From positions 5,669,933 through 5,733,932 of the forward strand of contig VUYV01000040.1 in NCBI GenBank assembly GCA_008711295.1: 64,000 bases of DNA, written 5' to 3'. The notes beneath the pieces are model-generated. The model was not told the DNA's origin. It searched no databases and worked only from the letters and a program-made list of their open reading frames with translations. This document shows positions 25,549 to 36,225 of this stretch, piece by piece (the stretch's first letter is position 1; every line of letters begins with the position of its first letter). The stretch comes from Anarhynchus alexandrinus (lineage: Eukaryota > Chordata > Aves > Charadriiformes > Charadriidae). The translations under genes and the position numbers were made by a program.

Positions 25549-28097
25549 ACAAAGCATGCAGCATCCTCATGAAAACCTCCCAGCACCTCTGCTCTGGGCC
25601 ACTGCCCCCAGGAGCCTCACCGGACACCCTCCAGCAGCTGGTGTCCCCAGCACCCTTGGGTGGGGAGGGATGACAGCCGCTGCTGTCACAGACAGACCCC
25701 AACACTGGAGAAGTCAGGGTGACAGCACCTTCCCCACAAGATGCCACCTCCTCTGCACCACCAAGAGCTGCTGATCTGGTAGGCAGAACCCATAACAGGG
25801 CCAGACCTTGTGAAACAAGGAACCCAGGTTTTCTTCTGGAACTAATTTTTTGTTGTTGTTTTGTTAACTTTCTTACATAGAAAAGTGGGACTTCAGGAAG
25901 AATGAAAAAAAAAGTACCCCTTATGATTTTTAATTTCAATAGAGGAAACCAGAAGGTTATGGAGGCTGCTATAAGAAGCAGAGCAAGAAAAAAATAAAGC
26001 AGTTTTAGTATTAACATCTTTTCTTTATTAAGTTCTTTGTTGCTGCGAAGAAAAGCTGAGGATCTTTGTGATTTGTTTGCGTTTTTGTAAAACAATCATG
26101 TATCCAGTTTCCAGACTCTAAGACTCACAAATTAAGTGCAAGTATCGCAGCATGATGGATCCCATAAGGCATCGTCATCTGGAATCGCAGGATTACATAG
26201 AAATATTACATTTTAATTTTTGTAAAAATTTAAATTTTCTTTCCAAAGCTGTGACTCCTGTATGCACAGAGAGAAAAATTAAATATATCAACAGTTGGGT
26301 TTTTTTCTAGAAAATGGGTACTTTTTAAAGCTCATTTCCTAATTTCGAAGGGACGTGACTCATCCTTTCTTGCACGCTTGGATGTGACAGTACCGCTTGG
26401 TAGCACACAGACATGAGTGTGGCAGCTTGAAAACCCCAGTTCCTGTAAGAGAAAACCAGTTTTAACAGATGCTCTCTTCTGTGATGTGGTCATCTGCTGT
26501 GTGAGATATCTGGACACGCAAGTGTGTATTTTTAAAGATGACAAAAAACTCTTCTCCCGATTTCCATTACTCAACTTCTTCCCTTAAACGCTGCTTGCAC
26601 ATACATAGCCCTACAGCTCTAGGAGGTCCAATGTTTCTCCGAGGCTAACAGTGTGTTATGAGTAAATTCTTCCAAAGGCAAAGGTGAATTCTGTACCCAG
26701 TCTGAACTTTATTTAGGTTATTTGTGTGGAAAGCCTTCACTTCTGTCTGCCTTGTCGGAGAACCTCCAAGGAACTTGGCTTCTTCCATAGTGTACGTGCT
26801 CTTTGCTTTCATAAACCTCACCTTATTTTAGGATGTTGCAGGCCAAGTGGTGGAAATTGCTGGTCACCTTTGAAAATGTGGTTCTTTGGCATTGTCCATG
26901 CGTGAGGATGACCACGGGGGCATCAAGCCAAGGACTGCGGCCGTCGGTGGCCATGGGAAGGGTGTTGCTGGTGGTTGCAGTGCTCCTGTGCTGCTGGAAG
27001 TCCTTCATCAGTTGAGTCTTCCTGGGAAAACAAGGGCAATCTAAATTTCTAATGTAGCAAAACAAGCAGGGAAAAAAAAAGCCTACTTTTGAATGCCCTT
27101 TTTATGCCTCATTAAAAAACGGAAAGAGACCGAAGTGAGATCTCACTGCTCAGTCCCTCTAATCCCCTTAACTTTGTCGTGAGTTTGTTTGGGTTTTTTC
27201 CCCCGTTTTGTGATGGTGACAGGTCCTGACAGCCATGAGACAACATTTCTGGGTCCTTGGTTTCACATTCAGCAGTAGTGGTTGAAGAGGAGGAGCTGTG
27301 CCTCCCTCCAGGTTGACCGGTTTGGAGACCGACTTTCTGCTCCATGCATTTATCCATGTACTTAGCCGAATTCATTATTTTTCCATGCGATCTCCAGCGT
27401 GGCCTGCATCTCAAGTGACTGCAACTCCATATATGAACTTAGGAAAAAAGAGTAAATTCTTTTGGCACCGTGTAACAGCGGCTGCCGGTGCTCAACAATA
27501 CCCGAGAAACCTCCAGTGGCCAGGCAGGAGAAGAGCTATAAATGTCATAGGTTGGCCACAATAACACTAAAGAGCCATGCTCTCCCACAACCTTTTTAAG
27601 TATATATCATTCAAAATTTATTTGACCTTTCTGGCTGATTTTTTTTATATATAGATCCAGTTTGACAGTTGCTTCTCCCTCACATATTGGAATGCTTTGG
27701 TGTCACAAAAGTGCATTTCTACTCAGAGACCAGATGTGTCCTCCAATAACAATTACGTAGCACAGAGTAATAGGCCTATTGTTTAGCCCAGTAAATCAAG
27801 CTGTTTAATCAAAGAAGCCAGATTGTTATTTCTTCACTGCACATTTATAATGCTTTGTTTGACTTCTTATAAGTTCATGCATACATGCATACGTACACAA
27901 ATAGATATGTTTCAATGCTTCGAGCGCTGTGATCTGCAGCACAAGCAAAGTGGAGACCCCGTGGTGGCGAGGGGCTGCTGATCCATCAGAAAAGTGTCCC
28001 TTTGAGCAAACCTGGGTGCCGGGGCTGAAGTTTCACTGAGCTGGGGTCCCCAGGGGTGCAAGCCGATGCTCCAGCGGCACCTCACCATCTCCCCAGC

Positions 28098-28175
28098 AAG
28101 AGTAGTGCTTTCCCTGGGATGTGCCACNAAAGTAGTACTCTCACAAAGAGTAGTGCTTTCCCTGGGATGTGCCAC
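28098..28175. repeat. 30-bp direct repeat flanking an N
   Basis: The 30-mer at 28098-28127 (starting 'aagagtagtgctttccctgg') recurs identically at 28146-28175, a 48-bp period. An N at 28128 follows the first copy directly. An imperfect partial copy ('aaagtagtactctcac') lies between. Confidence 0.9.
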
Positions 28176-28728
28176 ATCGAGTAGCTGGTGACTCCGGGGA
28201 CACATGTGCTGTTGCTCTGAGCCACAGCTGCAAAGCAGGCGTAGGCGTTGGGCAGGCAGGAGAGAAATTTAGGTGTTGCCCTAACCCCTAACTGAGACAG
28301 CTTGGAGGGCGGACGACCAGCCATTACCGAGCTTAGAAGGAAGTTTAGAGCAGCCAGAAAAGCTGATTCACAAACGTGAAACATTCATTAGCAGCCAGCA
28401 CTGGTTTCCCATTAAAGCTGGCAACCAGTCAAGGGGAGCGAAGCTGCTTTTGTGATGATCATACACAACGACCTGCTCCTCCTTCCCCAAAGCACAGCGA
28501 TAAGCGCTGAAAACCCTCCTCCCCCTCATCTGAGGTCACCCCCATCCCGCAGTTCTCTCCAGCACCCAAAGTTCCCCCAGGCACTGCCTCATCCCTCTTC
28601 CCAGCCCCACACCTTTGCAGTGGGGTCGGGTGAGCAGGGAATCCTGCATGCCGCTCGTTCACCCAGGCTTCCTTGTGCTGTTGCATCTTCCTCTGCTTTA
28701 CAGCTTTCCTGTGATTTCTTTGCGGAAA

Positions 28729-28741
28729 CACACACACACAC
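28729..28741. repeat. Short (CA)n
   Basis: About six to seven CA units in 'aaacacacacacacacaga'. Minor. Confidence 0.85.
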
Positions 28742-29099
28742 AGAGTTATAAGAAAATGTATCATCCCCATTAAATGCATTTCCACAGGATTACATCTCTC
28801 TGGGGCACTCCTGGATGGGCAGCTCTTCATCTTGTAGGCTTCCAACATCAGGTTTAGCTCAGCTAAGCTTTTCCCTATATAAATAGACTGTTGGAAGATA
28901 AAACACATGCGGGGACTGTGTCCTGCCAGTAAATCCTGGTTTCTGCTCCGAACATCCACCTAGCCCTTCAGCCTTCGTTCTTGCCTTGAAGCTGCCCGTT
29001 GCAATTTTATAATATATGGTGGGAACAGGATCTATCTAGTTCTTCTTCTGGGACTTGGCACTGCAGAAGGCCTCTGCCCTCTGTTTTCTGGCTCCCTTT

Positions 29100-29162
29100 A
29101 ATGCTACATGACAGCAGGCAAATCACACTTCTCTGTGCTTGGCTATTTAAATTCTCATTTTC
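29100..29162 (-). mobile_element. Possible MIR scrap, antisense
   Basis: 'gacagcaggcaaatcacact' and 'tctctgtgcttggctattta' resemble the antisense MIR core ('gggcaagtcacttaacc', 'tctctgtgcctcagtttcc'). Only one block is visible. Confidence 0.28.
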
Positions 29163-29206
29163 ACCTCTTATAAACTTTTTTTTTTCCTCCGGACTGAGCT
29201 GCACAG

Positions 29207-29265
29207 GTGCACTCACATTGGGCTCAGACAACCTGCACTTCAAATAATGCAGGTTGTGGGTGCAC
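29207..29265. other. Hairpin-forming inverted repeat
   Basis: A perfect 10-bp inverted repeat, ACAACCTGCA at 29228-29237 and TGCAGGTTGT at 29248-29257, encloses a 10-nt loop. A second outer pair, 'gtgcactcac' (29207-29216) and 'gtgggtgcac' (29256-29265), matches at 9 of 10 positions but overlaps the inner arm by 2 nt and leaves an 11-nt bulge on the left. Confidence 0.55.
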
Positions 29266-29522
29266 AGATTTTTGGGGTAAAAATTTTACCAAAAGCCAGT
29301 CCAGGCCATTTCCCCTCCCAAAACTGCAGGCCTAAAGTCATTGCAGTTTCCGTGCTGCAGCCAGCTGCATTAAGTCATATCAAAAAAGCCTGATGAGCTT
29401 TTCCAAGAGACAGCCACCAAAACTTCCTTCTGCGTCAGCCTGGCTGTCCTCTGCCCTGAAGATAGGCAGCCCCAGCTCCCTCAGACTGAAAAGTGTGTTA
29501 GGTTACTGCCAAAAAGGAGAGA

Positions 29523-29645
29523 GCACTAAGAGTCAAGAGATTCAGGCTTGTTTCCCAGATTTGAAACAGTTGTCCTTTATGGCCTTGTGTAAAAAACCCA
29601 CTTTTTTCGCTGCTTCCTCTGGGTCCTTATCAAGAAAACTGGAAC
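29523..29645 (-). mobile_element. MIR-type SINE remnant, antisense
   Basis: 'gagtcaagagattcaggctt', 'tttatggccttgtgtaaaaa' and 'ggtccttatcaagaaaactg' follow the antisense MIR layout ('gagtcaggagacctgggttc', 'gtgaccttgggcaagtcact', 'tcagtttccccatctgtaaa'). Diverged. Confidence 0.5.
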
Positions 29646-31125
29646 ATTTCCTTACTCCCAACACATCGGAGGGGTAAGTTTTATGGGGAAGGAGTTGGGT
29701 CTTGCTACAGATGGGTACAGCACAACCAGATCTTGATCTGGGGGGAGTCGGGGGTGGCAGCAGCATTTTCTGAACGCAGAGAGGCATAACCCAGCTGGAT
29801 GTGTCTTTAAACTCCCCGATAAACCATCAGAGGTGAGAAACAGCTACAGTTTCCTCAAGATCAACAGGGATCATATTCCCCACTGAGAAGCCGCCCTGGG
29901 GTCACCAGAAGTTTACAATCCCTCCAACCTTAAGATGCTTCTCCGGTGAGGACACGGTTTTATGGGTATGGAGTGTTTATGGGAGGAGGGTGGCTTTCTC
30001 CTGGCAAAGCAGGGAACGAGCACCAAAGCTTACACATTTTTGCACTGTCTGTTCTGTCCGTCAGTGCTATAGCTCCCAAACCCTTGAGGAGAACCTCTTT
30101 TGGTTCCCGATTCTTTTTGATTTCTGCAAAGCCCTTCAAGAAATTGTAATGTAAATACCGCCAGGTGATTTTCTTGTGTGGAGCCTTCCAAGGTCTTAGC
30201 ACATGAATGAGTTTGGTTTCATGCAGCTCTTGCACCAGATTGTGTGTTGAGCGGAAACATTGCCATGGGAGGAGAAGGGTTTCTTTTTACCCAGGTATTT
30301 ATGTCAAGGGGTCCGTCCTTGGACCAGGTTTTGACTGGAGATTTTTGGAGGACGCGACTGACCTGCATACTGCCAACCTGTGCTGGCGACGGTGGCATCT
30401 CGCTCCAGAAGTCTGTCATCTCTGTGTGTTTGGTGTCTTCATCACCGGTGAGCTGCAAGGTGCAAACTTCTGCTAGGGCTCAACAGAGCAGCAACACAAA
30501 CTGCCCAGAAAAAGCAGTCTTTAATTTCAAAGAGCCTTTTGGATGTCAGTGTCGTGCATGTCCCCGGTGAGAGACAAAACCATTCACGCTGGTGTGCCAG
30601 TCGGGGCTGCAGCCAGGTGGAACTGAGAGCCAGAACAGCTGGATTTCAGTGGACTATTAAAGTACTGCAGCCAAAAGCCATCATTGTGGACCTGCTCACT
30701 TACCACAGATCTCTGGAGAGGATCATCTGCATAATTACAAGGACCACAGATCTTGCGCTTCCCCTATCAGTGAACATTTTCCTTTTGGGTACAGTACGTT
30801 CCTGCAGATTCCAACGATAAACTGCTCTAATGGTCTTTGCAGTCATCTGATTTAGCTACAGAAAAATGTCCTAGCGCTGAGCTGGAAACGCAGCTCCCCG
30901 CCGCATGAATCTGCATGGGAACAGGGTGTGTGCAGCACGTTCCATCCACGGATAAGCTAATCCTTTCTGCAGATAAAAACTGCCAGCAAAACGTAGCCTG
31001 AAAAAGTAGTTACTGAGGTTGTTTGTTTTTTAAAGGATGGATAAAATTTCAGAGCGATAAAATCATTTCCTTGAAATACTTTCATTACTTCCTTTTGAAA
31101 GGCTTAATCTTTCCTTTCTGAACTT

Positions 31126-31150
31126 TTTTTTTTTTTTTTTTTTTTTTTTN
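31126..31150. repeat. Poly-T run ending in an N
   Basis: About 24 T residues followed by a single N at 31150. The homopolymer is the likely cause of the unresolved base. Confidence 0.9.
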
Positions 31151-31310
31151 TAATCCTAAGCGGGGTGAGCAGGGGCAGAGATGGCCCTGACCTGAATGGG
31201 GGGGATGTGCAGCTACAAGACCATGTTTTGTGATACCGGAGCACGTGCCATGCCAGCTGGAGCTAACGTGCGTGGAAGGGGGGACGACTAACACCCCACG
31301 GGCCCCTCCA

Positions 31311-31350
31311 GTAAATGTCGCATTGTGCTGGTAAATGTCTCATTGTGTTA
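31311..31350. repeat. 20-bp tandem pair
   Basis: 'gtaaatgtcgcattgtgctg' at 31311 is followed directly by 'gtaaatgtctcattgtgtta' (17 of 20 identical). It lies in otherwise unique sequence. Confidence 0.8.
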
Positions 31351-33064
31351 ATTCACAGGAGCCCTGCAGACAAGGACAATGAAAATTGTTGTGTAGTACC
31401 ACGGCTCAGGCTGTGCCCATGGCTTGGATGGTGTTGGTGGGCTACACCTTGCAGGGATGGAGATGATGAGAGGTGCAGACAGGGAACAACACCGTGTGGG
31501 CATTGCGGTCAGCCAAAAGCTTCTTCGGACTCAGGGACAGAGCTGGGGATTTATTTTTCGGTGGAGGCTGAGCTTCTTTGATTAATTGCATGTAACTTTA
31601 GGCAAAACACCAAATAGCGCAAGATTTTCTATAAAGCCACAAAAAGCTGGCAGTGCTGGAGAAGTGGTGAAAAATGAATTGTTTTTTCAAAGTTCGCATA
31701 ATTACTTTAGTAAGGTTGGGAGCCAAAGCCTGGAAAAAACTCTACAGAGCGAAAAATCAAAGCCACTGAAAAAAAATAAAGGGTACATCTCTGGCTTAAG
31801 TGCTGCCCTGGACTTTGTAGGGTATTCTCTACCCCTGCTGTGCAGGGCGAGCTGCCTTCTGGAAAGAGGATTTGCAAACGGGAGGATTTAATCTGACGAC
31901 TATGGAAATCAGTGAAGTGCCGTGGGATCAGGCTGGTGTGCTGGTGGGCTTGTGCTTGCTGGTACAATCTGAGAGCCCACTGCCCCGAAGCCGTCATGCT
32001 ACTGACTTGGTGGAGAACAATAAGGGGAAGCATAAAATGTCACTCACAAAATAGGTCAAAAGAGAAAGAAATGGCTGAAACTTCTCCCCGGGCTGGCTGA
32101 ACCCAGGCTGCAGCCTGCAGAAGGTGAGGGCATCACATCCAGATGTCTTTGGCCATCAGGCTTCTTACAGCAGGTTTGATGGGCAGCGCCTTTTAGCCGT
32201 CTTTTTAACTGACCCCTCTGCAGAGGGGCAAAGCAGAAGAAGAGGAGGTTGTTCAGCTTCAAAACAACAGCAATGAGGCAACAATGATGCATCACATTTG
32301 CTCTATAAGGGATTTTTTAAGTTTACCTGGCAGAAATGTGTCTGTGAATGAAAGTTTATGTCATAACCTGGCACAGATTTAATGGGGAACAAAAGGAGAA
32401 AGAGGGGATTAATGCCTCCTCTGCGCCCCTATCAACACCTATCCCTGCTCCTCTCTCAAGTAAAAGTAATGGCCATGTTATATACTCCCTCCCAAACCCT
32501 TCGGATGACTTGAAGCTGCTTACATCTGTTTCTGTGTTGTCTGCTAGTCCATTTCCTAGTGCTCCCAAAGCACCCAGCAAGCAGAGCACTACACAGATCT
32601 AAAAGACAAGAAGATATATGAAAAATAGGTGAGGAAGCTGAATTACAGCAACAGAAACTTAACAGGATTTGGTGGAACTGTCATCGGGTTAGTTTTCCAC
32701 CAGTGTAATTTCACTGATGAAAATGGCAGCTAACTCACATAGCCAAAAATCCTAATTGGGGTTGGGTCCATTGCTGGAAGATGGTGAAAGGATAGCACCT
32801 CCAGAAGCTGAGGAAATTGCATGTTTCCTAGAGAAAACTTTGGCAGAGAAGGAGAAGCAAACACAACTAGAACTAAAGTAAATAGAAATGCAAACATAGT
32901 TGGACCAGGACTGATCTGAGACCAAATGATAAAATCAAAGTGCGTGGCCTGGGGCTCCTGGTGGGCCAGGTGATGGGTACTTATCCTGTATCCCACAGAG
33001 AGGACAGCAAAGTAATTCCTGAAAACCAGGCGTTGTTCTTGGAGCAACTGTGTTGTTGCAGCTT

Positions 33065-33185
33065 TGATGGTCTAAGGATGTAAATGAGGCAAAGCCTGTG
33101 GGGAGAGGTAATACCTGTCAGTAGATCAGCTAAATACCATTGAGGCAAGACAGCACATAAGCCTCCTGTGGGTACCTTCTCCATC
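33065..33185. repeat. Probable ancient amniote interspersed repeat
   Basis: 'gatgtaaatgaggcaaagcc' and 'tgtggggagaggtaatacct' then 'agatcagctaaataccattg' resemble a dispersed sequence seen in bird and reptile genomes ('gtggggagaggtaatatctt'). I cannot assign the class with confidence. Confidence 0.35.
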
Positions 33186-33687
33186 AGGCACTCACTGTGT
33201 AATATAAATTAGCTTAATATAAATTACATTAGGAGAACTAGGTATAAGTGGCTGACAGGATGATGACAGGCAATTGGCTCTACGCAAAGGCAATAACAGT
33301 AGTGATTTGGTCGTAATGCTGACAGTCTAAAGACGTGAGCTGGGCAAGGGTACAGGGGGAGGTAATATTGTGCAATCTCTATATATAACTGCATCGTGCA
33401 GCCCGATACAGGATCTCTGGTCTATCATCTCCTGGGACAAAACCACGTAAAGGTTTGTTGTTTCTGTTCCAAGACCTTCTAGAATGAATCACGCTAGAAA
33501 TGCAAAATGAAATCAATAATAATACAGGTGGGTGGCTACACTTTATGTGAATTCTATCTCAATTTTTCATCTTCAATAGCTTTTTAACAAAGCTTAGCAT
33601 CAACTCTTCCAAGCACACTTAAAATAGGAACGGATCAATTTTCCCAACACTCCAGTAAAACAGGTAAGCTGCCTTATGTGTTTTAGC

Positions 33688-33775
33688 AGATGAAAAACAC
33701 TAAACCAAAAAGTGAGGAGGTTTGTCCAAAGGCTCAGGACAAGCTTGTGGCAGAGCCTGAGACTACACCTGAGGC
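33688..33775 (+). mobile_element. Probable MIR-type SINE remnant
   Basis: 'agcagatgaaaaacactaaa', 'gaggaggtttgtccaaaggc' and 'cttgtggcagagcctgagac' follow the MIR core order (cagatgaggaaactga, gaggttaagtgacttgtcca, gtggcagagcc). Diverged. Confidence 0.5.
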
Positions 33776-34004
33776 TTCCTAAAGCTGTACCTGCTATTTG
33801 GACATCTGGCCTCTCTCTCCTCCAAAGACACAACTGTAGGCACTTGCATTGGGTTCGACATCTCCCAGAGCACTCACAATTGGCTTAAGTGGTTTCCTAT
33901 ATAAAAACCCAAGTGAAAACTCTCTGTCTGTATTTCTGAAAGCAGGAGCTCTGCCAGAGAGAGGAGAGATAATTAAACTAGCCTCGGGCACAGGAAATCC
34001 CTCC

Positions 34005-34082
34005 TGTCTGACTTCTGGTGTGACCTGAGTAAGTTTGAGCCTTAGTCTCATTAACCTCAGCTTCCCACCATTAAAACACTAT
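34005..34082 (-). mobile_element. MIR-type SINE remnant, antisense
   Basis: 'gtgtgacctgagtaagtttg', 'gccttagtctcattaacctc' and 'agcttcccaccattaaaaca' match the antisense MIR core (tgtgacctt, cttaacctc, cagtttccc, tgtaaaatg). Short. Confidence 0.55.
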
Positions 34083-34133
34083 AAAACCAGGAAACAGGAA
34101 TGTTATTAGAATAAATCCATGCAAAATGCAATG

Positions 34134-34190
34134 GTATATACTTTATATACATATATACTGTATATATAATGAATATATTTCATATAGTAT
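34134..34190. repeat. AT-rich (TATA)n tract
   Basis: About 55 bp of near-pure A/T with 'tatatacatatatactgtat'. It directly precedes a CR1 3' tail. Confidence 0.85.
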
Positions 34191-34335
34191 TCCCCCATCC
34201 CTGAAAGTGTTCAAGGCCAGGTTGGATGGGGCTTTGACCCAACTGGTCTAGTGGGAGGTGTCCCTGCCCATGGCAGGGGGGGTGGAACTAAATTATCTTT
34301 AAGGTCCCTTCCAACCTAAACCATCCTATGATTCT
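34191..34335 (+). mobile_element. Short CR1 3' tail
   Basis: About 145 bp match the last part of bird CR1: 'ccccatccctgaaagtgttc', 'tggtctagtgggaggtgtcc' and 'ccttccaacctaaaccatcc', ending 'tatgattct'. It belongs to the same subfamily as the copies near 9.6, 25.1 and 55.5 kb. It is inserted directly after an AT-rich simple repeat (34134-34190), which may have been the target. Confidence 0.92.
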
Positions 34336-35740
34336 TCAGTGTGGTTAACTCAGCACATAATGAGGAGATCCTGAGCACCAAAACCTAACAAAAAGGGAGA
34401 AGTTCTCCCTCTCAGATTTTGGGTTTGTGTTGGCATCATCTCACTCATTTAAGTTTTTCTCTTCCTCTTGTTTCCCTGTGCTTACCTTCCACCAGAGCAG
34501 CTTGTTCACGTGTGTGCCATTAGCTGCAGTGTTTGCACAGTAGTTGCCACCTCTGGTTTTCTTACTTGCTTCAGTAATGTGAAGAAAATGCAACTTTGTG
34601 GCCTGTAGTGACAAAAAAAATCCAAAAGCCTCTGGACTTAATAAAAAAACCTACAAAAATCCTTCCCAGAATTCAAACCAATTTATTCTGACAGACATTT
34701 CAAAACGAAGAGAAGCTCCCCTGCCTACTGTCGACCACATTCTCCATTCGCAGAGCTAGAAACCAGAAGTCATTCCTCGTCAGCACAATTACAGCCCTGT
34801 AAAATTGCTGCTGCTGAGCAGGGTCACAGACCTCTCGCTTACAAGCTCACCTACGCGGATGACAGCTCGAGACGAGGGGTTGGTTGCGGGGGAAGAGCTG
34901 GATGCACTATAAAACAACAGCATTAGGGGCAGAGATGGGCTTTGACATGCAATATTTGCTGCTCTCTGTCACTGGGACCGAATTATTTCTCTTTTTTTTT
35001 TTGCAATTCCGTGATAAGCCGAAGATGCCAGCACAGGTGAGGGAGCCACAGAGGTATTTAAGGAAAGGGCTAGAGCTTTTCTCACCAAATAGCTTCTAAC
35101 CTGCTCCCAGCGAGCGAGAACTGTCTTGTTTGAGCTCTTACAAAGCTAACGAGCCCTTTTCCCTCAGGTAAAGCAAAGCAAAGGCAGGAAGAAAATGGTA
35201 AAAACACTGCTGGATTAGATAATCTACCTTTGGCAGTGGGCAGTGTCTGAGAATGGAGGGTGCCCTCTCTCAGCAAAGGAAAACCAAGAAAACTTCATTT
35301 GCAATGAGGGGATTGCATGTCAACTCCTTGAAGCCACTGAACACAGCTTTCTGCCCAGCTTTATCCTTGCTAAAGGCAAAAGAAAGCCTCAGAGAAACCC
35401 CTAGAAGCCACTACAGCCATGGGCAGAAGCTGACAACGCAGCAGTGACTGCTCAGAGTAATGACCGCGAGGAGAAGCATGGCAAAGCTTTTGAAAGTGGA
35501 GAGTAGAGCAGAAAGATCAGCCGGCTAGTAAACAAACGAATAAACAAGAACCAACCAAATCCCTGAAAAATGAAATGAAAACAAACAAACAAGTCCTGCT
35601 CACCTCCATGGCTAACTCCCACCATCCTCTTTAGGTGCACTGGTTTGGTGCTCTGGGAAATGGACTCTTCCTTGGGCTTTGAGGACCCAAATGCTAAAAG
35701 GTAAGTGAGTACTAATTATCATCAGTAAAAGGTCTGTTCA
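34336..35740. other. Unique sequence, no gene recognised
   Basis: An oligo-T run occurs near 34993. The last 40 bp ('taagtgagtactaattatca') partly resemble the sequence just before the second duplicated copy. Confidence 0.55.
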
Positions 35741-35940
35741 TCAGTAAAAGTCAGTTTAATGGATTCCAAGTAGAAGCAGCAAGCAGCATTTCCTTTGCAC
35801 CATGAAGGCACAAGGGAGAAATTATTTTTGGTTCGTATTTCTCTCTAAGTAGAGCCAAAGGGACTCAGAGGGAACCATCACCCTGGTGTGCTACAGGACA
35901 AACAGGACAAACACAGAAGCCAAGGGAGACTTCACCCAGG
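35741..35940. repeat. 200-bp duplicated segment, copy 1
   Basis: Aligns without indels to 36026-36225 (period 285 bp). By eye I count four substitutions: gttcg/gtttg, ctctcta/ctctgta, gagcc/gagtc and gtgct/gtggt. It ends exactly at an N (35941). No recognised content beyond a possible CR1-derived left edge. Confidence 0.95.
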
Positions 35941-35941
35941 N

Positions 35942-36030
35942 TGGGAAACGGTGTCAAAAGCCTTGCAAAAATCCAGGTAGATAACATCCACAGCTTTTCC
36001 CTCATCCACTAAGTGAGTCACCTTATCAGT
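35942..36030 (-). mobile_element. CR1 reverse-transcriptase fragment, antisense
   Basis: The + strand 'gtgtcaaaagccttgcaaaa', 'ccaggtagataacatccaca' and 'gcttttccctcatccactaa' is the antisense of the CR1 RT motif region (KAVDVIYLDFCKAFDTV-like). It lies between the two copies of a 200-bp duplication and touches an N at 35941. Its right end grades into the second copy. Confidence 0.82.
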
Positions 36031-36225
36031 AAAAGTCAGTTTAATGGATTCCAAGTAGAAGCAGCAAGCAGCATTTCCTTTGCACCATGAAGGCACAAGG
36101 GAGAAATTATTTTTGGTTTGTATTTCTCTGTAAGTAGAGTCAAAGGGACTCAGAGGGAACCATCACCCTGGTGTGGTACAGGACAAACAGGACAAACACA
36201 GAAGCCAAGGGAGACTTCACCCAGG
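36026..36225. repeat. 200-bp duplicated segment, copy 2
   Basis: Second copy of 35741-35940, about 98% identical. It follows the CR1 RT scrap (35942-36030) and stops abruptly at 'cccagg' before unique sequence. See findings for the two explanations (true tandem duplication or assembly artefact). Confidence 0.95.

Larger units (their letters stand above)
25549..29099. other. Unique sequence, no gene recognised
   Basis: GC-rich just right of the CR1 (25560-25780) and at 27930-28330. AT-rich at 25830-26310. 27740-27870 carries SOX-, FOX- and TCF-like words ('aacaatt', 'tgttta', 'atcaaag') but their clustering is unproven. Confidence 0.55.
29646..33064. other. Unique sequence, no gene recognised
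   Basis: Only the poly-T/N at 31126-31150 and the 20-bp tandem at 31311 stand out. Confidence 0.6.

Noticed and set aside
25409..26095. 228-codon open frame on the minus strand
   Set aside because: Its C-terminal end is the CR1 ORF2 tail. The rest is unique DNA with no similarity I recognise, so it is read-through into a transposon.
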